From NCBI GenBank assembly GCA_039034015.1, contig JBCCBM010000019.1, forward strand, positions 1-64,000: a DNA stretch of 64,000 bases. Reading direction: 5' to 3'. This stretch comes from Acuticoccus sp039034015 (GTDB lineage Bacteria; Pseudomonadota; Alphaproteobacteria; Rhizobiales; Amorphaceae). Made by a program: the position numbers and the translations under genes. This document shows, in pieces, positions 32,704 to 41,389 of the stretch (its first letter is position 1; each line of letters opens with the position of its first letter). The notes under the pieces are model-generated. The model had not been told where the DNA came from, did no database searches, and worked only from the letters and a program-made list of their open reading frames with translations.

Positions 32704-34679
32704 GGTGTCCTCCCCGCCGATTTCAGCCGCAGCGCCCCATCGCCGGAGGCCATCGCCGCCACAAAGAACGCGAGCGCCCCAAAAATCACGAGCCCGCCGG
32801 TCACAAACGCGGCATGCATCGCCGATGTCATCGTCCACACAAAGCCCACCAGAAGCGGGCCGACGACGGTGCCGAGCCGCTCCACCAGGCGGAAAATGCC
32901 ATAAAGCGCGCCCTCCGAAAGGTCGGGCACGGCCTGGCGGCCAAGGTCCCCCACAAGGGCCGATTGGGGCGTGGTGGAAAGCCCCTGCGCCACCCCGATC
33001 TGAAGCACCATGAGCGCTGCCCCCCAGGGTTCTGGCCACAACACAAGGTGCAGCACCGACGCCCCCGCCGCAACGCCGCCCCCCACCACAAAGGGGACGC
33101 GAAGGCCCTGCTTGTCGCTCAGCCGCGAGACGAGCGGCACCGTCACCAGCATCGCCAGCCCATAGAGCATCAACACACGGCCGATGACCGCCGGCTCAAA
33201 GCTTTTCGCAAGCTCCAGCGGCAGGAGATACATGCAAAGGCCGATCAAGAGCACCTTTGCCGGCACCGCCGTCCCGATCAGAAGGAGCGCCATTGCCGGC
33301 CGCGCCAAGAGTTTTGGCAGATCGCCAAACCGCACGGTGCCGCGGGCGGTGCGGGTCACGCCTTCGGTGCGCGGCAGGGCGACGAAGGCGCAAAGGGCCG
33401 CCACCAGCGCCATCACCGCGCTCACCTGGAAGGCGGTCGCCTCGCCAAGCCGGTCCGCGATGATGCCGCCGATGGGCGGGCCGCACAGCATCGCCGCCAT
33501 GATGGCCGACACAAAAAGGCCAATGCCGCGCGCCCGCCCGCCGGCCGCGGTGCGGTCCACAACAAAGCCCTGGGCGGCGATGAAGACGGTGGCAAAGCCA
33601 AACGCCGTCACACACCGCGCAAGCGTGAAATCGATGAGCGAGCCGGCGCTGCTTGCCCACCCGTATCCGAGCGCTGCCACCAGCGCGCCGATGCGCAGCG
33701 CCCGCCCGCGCCCCGCCCGCTCCGTCACCCCGTTCAAGAACGGCTGCGACAGCGCAACAATGGCCATGAAGAGCGCGATGGGGAGCGCAATCACCACTTC
33801 TGGTGAAAGCCCCGGCACCGGCCCCGCAAGGCTTGCGATGGAGGTGGGGAGGAAGGGCCGCGTCATCTCCTCGGCAAAGAAAAACAGGAACACCGGCGCC
33901 CGCACCACGGCAAGGTTCACCGCCCCCGCCGGCCGCTCCGAAAGGTGATGGCGCGCGTCAATCGTCTCGAGCGCCTTTTGCGCGCCGCCATCGCCGGCGG
34001 CCCGTTCGCGCAGCGCCGCAAGGCGGGCCCGCCGCGCGTCCACCGCACGGTCCATTGCGGCAAGGGCCGGGTCGCTGGCGCCAGGTGGAACATCAAACCG
34101 CCCGGCCCGCGCCGCTGAAAGCCGCGTCGTGATCCCGCGAAGGCGCGCGGCGGACGGCAGTGCAAACGCAAAGGCGGTCAACTCTAGCGCCACCAGGATC
34201 GCAACCAGCAAGAGGACCGAAATGTCGATGGCCAAATCGCGCAAAACGCGCGCCTCCACCGCCCGCGGGATGCCCACCGCAACGGCGCCCACCGCCCCGT
34301 CCGCGCCGTCAATGGCGCGGGTGACGGTCGCAATGTCAGCCTCGCCGCGCCGCGCGAAGCCAATATCATCCTCCCGCCGGGCCTCGGCGGTCACGGTGCC
34401 GTCGGCGGCGAGGATTGTGGCGAACGCAAGCTCAGTGTCCTCGTCGAGCGCTGCGCGCAAAACCGCCTCGGCCCCCACAAAGCGTGGGACGGGGATGCCG
34501 TATCCCACCGCCTCGGTGGCAAGGCTTGCGACCGAGAGCGCCACCGCGTCGGCCTTCTTCTCAAGCGCGGGGACCAGAACGCCTTCCGCCCGCTCCACCG
34601 TCTTCCACGCCACCGCGCCAAGGCCGACGAGCAGAACAAGCGTCACCAGCGTGACGATGGCGGCATCAATGCGCCGCAT
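32700..34679 (-). CDS. Membrane sensor fused to an MFS transporter
   Basis: A 659-residue protein with two parts. Residues 1-175 form a sensor: membrane segment 7-27, an extracytoplasmic domain of about 120 residues with the motif GYGIPVPRFVGAEAVLR near 60, and membrane segment 150-172. A HAMP-like cytoplasmic linker (LRGITTRLSAARAGRFDVPP) follows. Residues 250-650 are a 12-segment MFS domain with motif A as NGVTERAGRGRALRIG. MFS proteins do not normally carry a sensory N-terminus. It overlaps the sensor gene upstream (TGATG) and the binding-protein gene downstream (ATGA). Role inferred: transport-linked signalling into the partner-switching pair. Confidence 0.85.
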   Translation of the reverse strand: MRRIDAAIVTLVTLVLLVGLGAVAWKTVERAEGVLVPALEKKADAVALSVASLATEAVGYGIPVPRFVGAEAVLRAALDEDTELAFATILAADGTVTAEARREDDIGFARRGEADIATVTRAIDGADGAVGAVAVGIPRAVEARVLRDLAIDISVLLLVAILVALELTAFAFALPSAARLRGITTRLSAARAGRFDVPPGASDPALAAMDRAVDARRARLAALRERAAGDGGAQKALETIDARHHLSERPAGAVNLAVVRAPVFLFFFAEEMTRPFLPTSIASLAGPVPGLSPEVVIALPIALFMAIVALSQPFLNGVTERAGRGRALRIGALVAALGYGWASSAGSLIDFTLARCVTAFGFATVFIAAQGFVVDRTAAGGRARGIGLFVSAIMAAMLCGPPIGGIIADRLGEATAFQVSAVMALVAALCAFVALPRTEGVTRTARGTVRFGDLPKLLARPAMALLLIGTAVPAKVLLIGLCMYLLPLELAKSFEPAVIGRVLMLYGLAMLVTVPLVSRLSDKQGLRVPFVVGGGVAAGASVLHLVLWPEPWGAALMVLQIGVAQGLSTTPQSALVGDLGRQAVPDLSEGALYGIFRLVERLGTVVGPLLVGFVWTMTSAMHAAFVTGGLVIFGALAFFVAAMASGDGALRLKSAGRTP

Positions 34680-35338
34680 CAGCCGGCCCCCCGCGCGGCA
34701 AGGTCCCGCTCCACCGCGTCGAGCGCTGCGTCCACCTTGTGGAGCGCATCATCAAACGCGGGGGGCAGCGTTGCCGTCTTTGGCGTGGCAAGCGCTTGGC
34801 CAAGGCGCCACCAGGCAAGGCCAAGCCCTGCCGCCACCGCCACCGCGCCCAAAACCACCGCAACCCAAGCCGCGCCGAGGATTGTGTCCACAAGGTCGGA
34901 CAGCACCCCGTCGAGCGCCTCAGCGTCCGCCGCCACAATCACCCGACCCTCCGTGGTGCCAAACGCGCTCTGGATGGGCGCCACGCGCTCCAGCGGGCCG
35001 GCGGGCGCGGTGGCCCGTGTGCCCACCAGCGCAGGGTCGGACGAGAAGAGGATGCGCCCCGTCCCATCCGCCACCGAAAGGGTGCCAAGGCGGGCATCCG
35101 CCTCCCCCTCCCGCAGCAAGGCGCGGTCCAGCGCCTCTTGGCCGCGCAGCGGCAGCCCCAGCGAGAGCGCGGTTTGCGCATCGGCCGCAATGCGCCGCGC
35201 GACCGTCCCAAGCCGCTCCCCGGTCAGCTCCATGTAGGTGGCGCGCACACTCGCATAATTGAGCGCGGCGCCCAAAAAGAGTGCGGCCGCAATCAGCGGG
35301 ATCAGTGTCACAAACAGCGTGAGCGTGAGAGCGCGCAT
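34679..35338 (-). CDS. Stand-alone membrane sensor protein
   Basis: A 219-residue protein with membrane segments at about 3-25 and 150-175, an extracytoplasmic domain with SLGLPLRGQEALDRALL near residue 57 and LSVADGTGRILFSSD, then a short cytoplasmic tail with a helical stretch (DDALHKVDAALDAVERDLAA). It has no kinase, cyclase or methyl-accepting domain. The same layout occurs in the proteins at 35505, 36223 and 32700. First gene of the minus operon, divergent from the gene at 35505 with 166 bases between. I do not recognise a named family for the input domain. Confidence 0.75.
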   Translation of the reverse strand: MRALTLTLFVTLIPLIAAALFLGAALNYASVRATYMELTGERLGTVARRIAADAQTALSLGLPLRGQEALDRALLREGEADARLGTLSVADGTGRILFSSDPALVGTRATAPAGPLERVAPIQSAFGTTEGRVIVAADAEALDGVLSDLVDTILGAAWVAVVLGAVAVAAGLGLAWWRLGQALATPKTATLPPAFDDALHKVDAALDAVERDLAARGAG

Positions 35339-35504
35339 GGAGGGTGCCCCGAATGTGGCACTATGTGGGCGGCGAACAGGCAGCGGGTCAACCGAACCCG
35401 ATGGCTCATCCCAGGTTTCACCGCACAGTGAACAACGGGTGTGACCGCCGCCCGTCACCCGTGCGGGCCCTGACGCGGCGTGCCGGGGGTGCTACACCGC
35501 GCCG

Positions 35505-36236
35505 ATGGGCCGGCTTTCCCTCACGCTCCTCATCGCCGCGGTGTGCCTTTCGGGGGTCACGCTGTTTTCGCTCGTGGCGGCGCGCACGCTGGAGCGCACC
35601 GAGGCGGGGCTTGCGGAGGCGCGGTTCGGCTTCGTCCTCTCCCGGGTGGACAGCGCCATTGAGCGCAGCGTCGCGCTCGGCTTCCCGCTCGCCAACCTTC
35701 CCCAGGCCGATGCCGTCTTGCAGGAGGCCCGTGTGCGCGCGCCGGCCATCCGCGCGGCCGACATTGTGTCTGAAACCGGGGTGACGCTCTTTTCCACCGA
35801 TCGCGCGGCGCTGGGCGAACCCATGCCCGTCCTGTGGCAAAACGCGATCGACGATATGCGCGGCGACGTCTTCCGCGCCAACGCCCGCGGCAGCGTCAGC
35901 CTTGGCCGCACCATTGAGAATGATTTTGGCCTCACCCGCGGCTATGCGGTCGTGATTGTGGAGCGCGGCGCCCTCCCCGCGCCCTTAAGCCGGGCGGCCA
36001 ACCTCGTGCCCGCCGCCGCCCCTTATGCGCTCGCCGCCGCCGTTGCCGGCGCAATCCTTGCCGCGCTCTTGCTCATTGCCGCCGCGCGCCTTCGCTTTGC
36101 CGAGCTTTCCACCCGCCCCGATCCGCGCCGGCCGGTGGACCGCGCCAACGCCCGCGCCCTTGCCACCACCGACACCGTCAACGCACGGCTCGAGACCGCC
36201 ATCACCCGGATGCAAGAGCTTGATGCCGCAGTCTGA
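35505..36236 (+). CDS. Stand-alone membrane sensor protein
   Basis: A 243-residue protein: membrane segment 3-25, an extracytoplasmic domain with ALGFPLANLPQADAVLQEAR near residue 57 and IVSETGVTLFSTD, membrane segment about 165-187, and a cytoplasmic tail ending in NARLETAITRMQELDAAV, which looks like a short coiled coil. It parallels the protein at 34679-35338 across a divergent promoter. Its end overlaps the next gene by 14 bases, so they are coupled. No output domain is present, so it must act through a partner, possibly the fusion protein that follows. Confidence 0.75.
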   Translation: MGRLSLTLLIAAVCLSGVTLFSLVAARTLERTEAGLAEARFGFVLSRVDSAIERSVALGFPLANLPQADAVLQEARVRAPAIRAADIVSETGVTLFSTDRAALGEPMPVLWQNAIDDMRGDVFRANARGSVSLGRTIENDFGLTRGYAVVIVERGALPAPLSRAANLVPAAAPYALAAAVAGAILAALLLIAAARLRFAELSTRPDPRRPVDRANARALATTDTVNARLETAITRMQELDAAV

Positions 36237-38058
36237 ACGCAAAGACGCCGGCGAGAACGCCCGGGCCGACCGTGCGTGTGCGGCCCTCGCGCTCGCCATC
36301 GCGCTGGTGCTTTCGGCCGCAACGCTTGCCTTTACGCACTTTGCCGTCACCCCCGCGGTGGAGCGGCTGGACCTCAACGCGGCCGCCGGCGCGCAAACCG
36401 TTGCCGACGTGATCGCCGAGGACTTTGCCCGCGCCGTTGGCCTTGGCATCCCCCTTGATGCCATGCGCGGGGTGGAGGGCTATGTGAGCGCCGTCCTCTC
36501 CGATGACACGCTGGTGGGCGCGGTCGGCATTTTGGACACGGGGGAGCGGTTGCTCTTCCGCGTTGGCGAGGGGGGCGACCTTTCGATCCGCTCACCCATC
36601 CTGGTGGAGGGCGCGCTGGTGGGGACGGTTGCCGTTGCCCCGCGCACAGTTGCCCTCACCCGTGCGCGCAACGCTGTGTTTGCGGCCGGCCTTGCGCTCT
36701 CCATCGCCCTTGGTGCGCTTTGCGCGGTGCTGGCGCGCGCAGCGCTGTTGCGGCGCGTCAACCTCCCCCTGGCGCGGCTTGCAAAGTCGGGCGATGCGGT
36801 CGCCCGCGGGATTATCGCAAGCTTTGGTGAGCCGCCGCGCGCCAGCCCCGTGCGCGCCATGGGTGAGGCCGCCGCCACCGCCCTTTCGCCCGTGCGACGC
36901 CAACACCGTCGCCTCACCGCCCTTGCCGATGAGGTGCGCGCGCTCGACACCGATGGCCGCTTCCGCCCCGCCATCGACGGCGCGCTTGAGAGCCTCTCCG
37001 ACCTCACCTTCGACCGGCCCTATAAGCGCCACCTCACCCGCGCCGTGTCGGTCTTGATCCCCTTTGCGCTCCTCACCGCGTTCACCGCAACGGCCCCGCT
37101 GGTGGCAAGCTTTGCCGCCGATCGCGTGGCCGGCGCCCGGGCCGAGGCGGTGGCCGCCGGCCTCACCCTTGCGCTTTATGGCCTTTCCGCGGCGGGGGGC
37201 GCCCACTGCGGCCTTCTCCTTCGCGGGCGGCTCCGGCGGCCGGCGATGACGATCCTCCTCACCCTCGCGGCGGCGGCAACCGCGCTCACCTATGCGCTGC
37301 GCGACCCGTTCGTCTTTGCCGGCGCACAAGCGTTCACAGGCTTTGCCGCCGGTTGCCTCATTGCGGGCGCGCTCTCCAAGGAGGGCGCGGCGCTCGCCGC
37401 TCCCTTTCGGGCGGCCTTGGTGGTGGGGGGTGCGCTGGCCATCGGCCCGGCGCTCGGCGCCCTTCTTGCCGAGGCGCAGGGCCGGCGCATCGCCTTTGCC
37501 ACCATCGGCGCGCTGATCGCCGTTTTGGCCTTTGCCCTCTCGCTCATCCCGCAGGGAACGCCGCGCCGAGCGTCACTCTCCCGCGCGGCTCCGCGACCGG
37601 CGGCCCTCGGGGTCCTCGCGTTCGGCCTTGGCCTTGCAAGCCTTCTTGCGCTCGACGGTGGCCGCAACAGCTACCGCGAAGACTATGCCGGCCTTGCCCT
37701 CTTTGCCGCAGCGTCCGGCGGAACGCTTCTGATTGCAGCGCTCCTTCGGCCCAAATGGCCGGCAGCCGCCGCAACTGGCAGCGCCGTCCTTGTTCTGGCG
37801 CCAGTCGCCTTTGCCTTTGGCGCACCGTTTGGGGCGGCCGCGCTCCTCGGCGTTGGGGGGGCGATCACGCTTTCGGCGCGCGCCGGATGCGGCGCACCGT
37901 TCATCCTGCTCCCGTGCGGTGTTGCGTTGGCGGGCCTTCTTGAGGCGGGCAGCGGGGCCCTTGGCCTGCCACCGCTCCTCGTGCAGGCCGCGGCCATCCT
38001 TGCCCTTTGCGCCGCCATCATCACGCTCGGCCTGCGGGCCAAACGGGCGGCGCGTTAA
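36223..38058 (+). CDS. Membrane sensor fused to an MFS-like membrane domain
   Basis: A 611-residue protein. Residues 20-42 are a membrane segment, followed by an extracytoplasmic domain with GLGIPLDAMRGVEGYVSAVL near 73 and ILDTGERLLFRVG, then a second membrane segment near 150-172 and a HAMP-like stretch (VNLPLARLAKSGDAVARGII). From about residue 275 a run of 10-12 hydrophobic helices has an MFS-like pattern, but charged residues that define transport are sparse and motif A is weak. It is therefore either a divergent transporter or a non-transporting receptor. The ATG at 36223 overlaps the previous gene by 14 bases; the phosphatase gene follows after one base. Confidence 0.78.
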   Translation: MPQSERKDAGENARADRACAALALAIALVLSAATLAFTHFAVTPAVERLDLNAAAGAQTVADVIAEDFARAVGLGIPLDAMRGVEGYVSAVLSDDTLVGAVGILDTGERLLFRVGEGGDLSIRSPILVEGALVGTVAVAPRTVALTRARNAVFAAGLALSIALGALCAVLARAALLRRVNLPLARLAKSGDAVARGIIASFGEPPRASPVRAMGEAAATALSPVRRQHRRLTALADEVRALDTDGRFRPAIDGALESLSDLTFDRPYKRHLTRAVSVLIPFALLTAFTATAPLVASFAADRVAGARAEAVAAGLTLALYGLSAAGGAHCGLLLRGRLRRPAMTILLTLAAAATALTYALRDPFVFAGAQAFTGFAAGCLIAGALSKEGAALAAPFRAALVVGGALAIGPALGALLAEAQGRRIAFATIGALIAVLAFALSLIPQGTPRRASLSRAAPRPAALGVLAFGLGLASLLALDGGRNSYREDYAGLALFAAASGGTLLIAALLRPKWPAAAATGSAVLVLAPVAFAFGAPFGAAALLGVGGAITLSARAGCGAPFILLPCGVALAGLLEAGSGALGLPPLLVQAAAILALCAAIITLGLRAKRAAR

Positions 38059-38059
38059 G

Positions 38060-40096
38060 ATGCTGTTGCGCATGCAAGTCTCCGCCCTTTTGGCCGGCGC
38101 CCTCGTCCTGATCGCGCTCGCAACGGTGGCCGTCACCACGTCCCAACGCGCCATGGACCGCGCGCGCCTCGCCGAAATTGCGGTCGGCCTCCAAAAGTCG
38201 CTGTTTGAGAACCTGGTGGACGATGAAACCCGCCAGCTCCTCTCTATCAGTCAGCGGTTGGCGGCCGACATCCTCGCCGGTGCCCCGGCAGACATCCTTG
38301 CCGGCGCACCCGCCTTGGAGCGGGGGAATGTTGCCGCGGTGGTGGATGGGGCCGGCGCCCTCGTGCGCGGCCTCCGGGTCGAGGTGGTGGACGAAAAGGG
38401 CGCGCTGGTGAGCGCCAATGGCCCGATTTTTCGCAGCCGCCCCATCATCGATGCGCCTCTGCTTGCCCAGCTTTCGCGCACCCGCACCCCGGCGCGGGGC
38501 CTGCGGCAAGACACGCCCGAGCGCTTCGTCATCCTCGCCGCCGTCCCCCTTTTGGACGATCGGCGGGTGCTGGGGGCGCTCAGCGTTGCCATGGATGCGC
38601 GCACGCTGCTCGACCGTCTTTCCCGCGAAATGGGGGAGCCGGCGTTCCTCACCTCCCCCCGCGGGCGCCTTGCCACCGGCACCAATCGCCCGCTTTGGGA
38701 GGCGGTGGACCTTGTGTTGCCACGCGATGCGCGCCGGGCCGAGCTTTTGCGCGTGGGCGCGGCCACCTACTTTGCCGCCGCCGCGATTGTGGAGGACATC
38801 AACGGCGGCGCGGCCGGCTTCCTCGTCACCCTTCGCGATGTGAGCGACACCGCCGCCCGCAGCGAGCGCACCGAGCGCATTGGCCTTGTGGGCGTGATCA
38901 TTGGCGCCAGCCTGATCATCGGCGCGGTCTATGTGTTGATGCGCCAAGCCTTCCAGCCGCTGGAGGGGGCGATCGCGGCCCTCGGCGCCCTCTCCCGCGG
39001 CGAATTCAACCGCCCCATCCCCATCGGCGGCGCCAAGGAAATCGCCCGCATCAGCGAGGCGCTTGCCGTATTTCGCCGCAACGCCCAGCGCCTGTCGGAG
39101 CAAGACGATGCCATCGCCCGCCAGCGCCGCCGGCAAGAGCGCATCATCCGCCGCGAGCTGACGCGCCTTTCCACCCTGCTTGACGAAGAGGGCCGCGCCG
39201 AAATCGTGAGCGATCTCTCCGCCGTCCTCAACGAAGACGGCGAAAGCTCCGACCTTGCGCGCCTCGCAACGCTCCTCCAGCGCATGGCGGGGCGCATTGC
39301 AAGCCAACAAAACCGCCTCACCGACCTTGTGGAGCAATTGAAGGCCTCCATCGCCACCCGCGAGCGCCTCGCGGCCATCGAGCAAGAGCTCGACATTGCC
39401 CGCGACCTCCAACAGAGCTTCTTGCCCAAACCGCTCCCCCCGCACCCGGCGTTCGGCGTTTCCGGCCTCATGGAAAGCGCCAAAGAGGTGGGCGGCGACT
39501 TCTTTGACATGTTCATGATTGACGACACGCGCCTTGCGTTTGCCGTTGCGGACGTCTCGGGCAAGGGAGTCCCTGCGGCAATGTTCATGGCGATCACGCG
39601 CACGCTCCTGCGCGCAACCGCCCTCTCCGGTCGTTCACCTGGCGAAACCGTCGCCGCCGTCAACGACGTGTTGTCGGCCGACAACGAGCAGATGATGTTC
39701 GTCACCCTGTTTTATGGCGTGTTCGACAGCGCAAGCGGGACGCTCACCACCGTGAACGCGGGCCACAACCCGCCCTACCGTATTGGCGCGGCCGTTGCCG
39801 CCCTCCCGCGGGCAAAAGCCCCCGCCCTTGGCGTGATGGAAGATCTCACATTCCCCGAGGAGGTGGGCCGCCTCGCCCGGTCCGAAAAGCTCTTCGTCTT
39901 CACCGATGGCGTCACCGAAGCGTTTGACCCCAAGGGCGAGGCCTATGGCGAAGAGCGCCTTGAAGCCATCCTCGCCGCCAACGCCGACGCCGCACCGGAC
40001 GCGCTCTGCCGCATCGTGCGCCAACACGTGCTCGCTTTCGAAGATGGCGGCGACCAGGCCGACGACGTCACCTGTTTTGCCCTTGAGGCAACGTAG
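38060..40096 (+). CDS. Membrane-bound SpoIIE/RsbU-type PP2C phosphatase
   Basis: A 678-residue phosphatase expected to dephosphorylate the STAS protein. Layout: membrane segment 8-28, extracytoplasmic sensor about 29-270, membrane segment 274-294, HAMP 295-345 (AFQPLEGAIAALGALSRGEF), a coiled region with QELDIARDLQQSFLP near 450, then PP2C. Metal ligands are visible in VGGDFFD (477-483), VADVSGKGVP, FTDGVTEAF and DQADDVTCF. Its sensor lacks the GxP motif of the four neighbours and contains a short internal duplication, DILAGAPADILAGAP, from a repeated 24 bases. Start ATG 38060, one base after the preceding stop. Confidence 0.93.
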   Translation: MLLRMQVSALLAGALVLIALATVAVTTSQRAMDRARLAEIAVGLQKSLFENLVDDETRQLLSISQRLAADILAGAPADILAGAPALERGNVAAVVDGAGALVRGLRVEVVDEKGALVSANGPIFRSRPIIDAPLLAQLSRTRTPARGLRQDTPERFVILAAVPLLDDRRVLGALSVAMDARTLLDRLSREMGEPAFLTSPRGRLATGTNRPLWEAVDLVLPRDARRAELLRVGAATYFAAAAIVEDINGGAAGFLVTLRDVSDTAARSERTERIGLVGVIIGASLIIGAVYVLMRQAFQPLEGAIAALGALSRGEFNRPIPIGGAKEIARISEALAVFRRNAQRLSEQDDAIARQRRRQERIIRRELTRLSTLLDEEGRAEIVSDLSAVLNEDGESSDLARLATLLQRMAGRIASQQNRLTDLVEQLKASIATRERLAAIEQELDIARDLQQSFLPKPLPPHPAFGVSGLMESAKEVGGDFFDMFMIDDTRLAFAVADVSGKGVPAAMFMAITRTLLRATALSGRSPGETVAAVNDVLSADNEQMMFVTLFYGVFDSASGTLTTVNAGHNPPYRIGAAVAALPRAKAPALGVMEDLTFPEEVGRLARSEKLFVFTDGVTEAFDPKGEAYGEERLEAILAANADAAPDALCRIVRQHVLAFEDGGDQADDVTCFALEAT

Positions 40097-40130
40097 AGGT
40101 TGCATTGCCCCGCGGGCACCGAACCCTGCT

Positions 40131-40343
40131 AGAGCCGTTCCGATCTGACTGTACACAGTCAGATCGGAGAAAACGGCTCGCTCTACAGTCGACGAGCAAT
40201 TTACTTCGAGATGACCGTGTAAGGTCATCTCGAAATTGCTCTAGGGCATTTCGCGCCGCATACGGCGCGAGAAAAATGCCCGACCCTCTGAAAAGCGGGC
40301 GGTTTTTCTCGATCAATTGATTCCATTCGATCGAGAACCGCCC
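40131..40343. repeat. Cluster of four tandem two-part hairpins
   Basis: Four stem-loops stand in a row between convergent genes. Hairpin 1 (40131-40180): a perfect 12-bp inner stem (40140-40151 with 40156-40167) inside GAGCCGTT/AACGGCTC. Hairpin 2 (40194-40241): GAGCAATTT/AAATTGCTC around a 10-bp inner stem. Hairpin 3 (40244-40281): GGGCATTT/AAATGCCC around CGCGCCG/CGGCGCG. Hairpin 4 (40297-40343): GGGCGGTT/AACCGCCC around CTCGATC/GATCGAG, ending on the galD stop. Each has an outer 8-9-bp stem and an inner 7-12-bp stem with a bulge of 3-4 bases between. It could terminate transcription from both sides. Confidence 0.8.
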
Positions 40344-41389
40344 TAACCGAACACAACGCCATCCATCAGCTTGCGCGCGGTGCGCAGGATGGCCGCGCGG
40401 GTGACGGCGCCGCCCTCAACGGTCGCCTCCACGGTGAGCGCGCCGGTTGGATGCTCGATCGCAAGCCGGTGGCGCGGACCGGTGTCGAGGGTCGCCGCCG
40501 CCGCGGCCGGCCCGCCGATGAGGCAGGCGGTTGCAACACTGACCGCGCCCAGGACGCCAATGGCGCTGTGGCAGCGGTGGGGGATGAAAGTGCGCGTCAT
40601 CACCGCCCCACCCCGCCGTGGCGGGCTTACAATTGTCATTTTTGGCACCGTCTGCGCCGCAACGTCGCCGAGCCGCATCATCGGCCCTGCCGCAAGGCGG
40701 ATCGCCTCAAGCCGCGCCCGAAGCGCCCCGTCCGCCTCCAACGCCGCCGGCGCCTCATCGCCCGATAGCCCGAGGGCGGACGCGGCCAGCACCACACAGG
40801 GCATCCCATTGTCGATGAGCGTTGCCGGCATGCCCAAAACCTCGTCGACCGCATTGCCGGTGGGCAAAAGCGCGCCGCAGGTGGCGCCCGCGGTGTCCTG
40901 AAACGCGATGGGGATTGCGGCGGCGCCCCCCGGCACACCATCAATGTGCGCATCCCCCGCGTACTGCGGCCGGCCGTTCGGCGTCTCCACCGTCGCGACC
41001 GCAAGCTGGTCAGAATTTTCCATATGGATCACAACATCGGTGCGCGGGGCCTGCGGCGCCACCAACCCCCGCTCGATGGCAAAGGGGGCGACCCCGGCCA
41101 AAATGTTCCCGCAGTTTTGCGCGGCCGAGACGACGGCTTTGTCGACGAACACCTGCAAAAACAAATAGCTGACATCCGCATCAGGCCGCACCGCCGGCCG
41201 CACCACGGCAACTTTTGAGGTGAGCGGATCGCCGCCGCCCATCCCGTCAATCTGCCGCTGGTCGGGGGAGCCCATGATGGTGAGAAGCAGCGCATCGCGC
41301 GCCGCAGGGTCGGCGGGAAGGTCCTGCGCCAGAAAATACCCGCCCTTGGAGGTGCCGCCGCGCATCCACATGGCGCGCACACCGCTCAC
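40343..41389 (-). CDS. galD: 4-oxalomesaconate tautomerase (PrpF family)
   Basis: The 348-residue protein belongs to the PrpF family, with RGGTSKGGYFLA at the start, GSPDQRQIDGMGGGDPLTSK near 40 and QNCGNILAGVAPFAIERG near 92. With galB and galC homologues in the same operon it is most likely GalD, which converts the keto to the enol form of 4-oxalomesaconate in gallate/protocatechuate 4,5-cleavage. The start is GTG at 41389, sharing one base with the ogt stop. Hairpin 4 of the repeat cluster overlaps its stop. Confidence 0.87.
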   Translation of the reverse strand: MSGVRAMWMRGGTSKGGYFLAQDLPADPAARDALLLTIMGSPDQRQIDGMGGGDPLTSKVAVVRPAVRPDADVSYLFLQVFVDKAVVSAAQNCGNILAGVAPFAIERGLVAPQAPRTDVVIHMENSDQLAVATVETPNGRPQYAGDAHIDGVPGGAAAIPIAFQDTAGATCGALLPTGNAVDEVLGMPATLIDNGMPCVVLAASALGLSGDEAPAALEADGALRARLEAIRLAAGPMMRLGDVAAQTVPKMTIVSPPRRGGAVMTRTFIPHRCHSAIGVLGAVSVATACLIGGPAAAAATLDTGPRHRLAIEHPTGALTVEATVEGGAVTRAAILRTARKLMDGVVFG

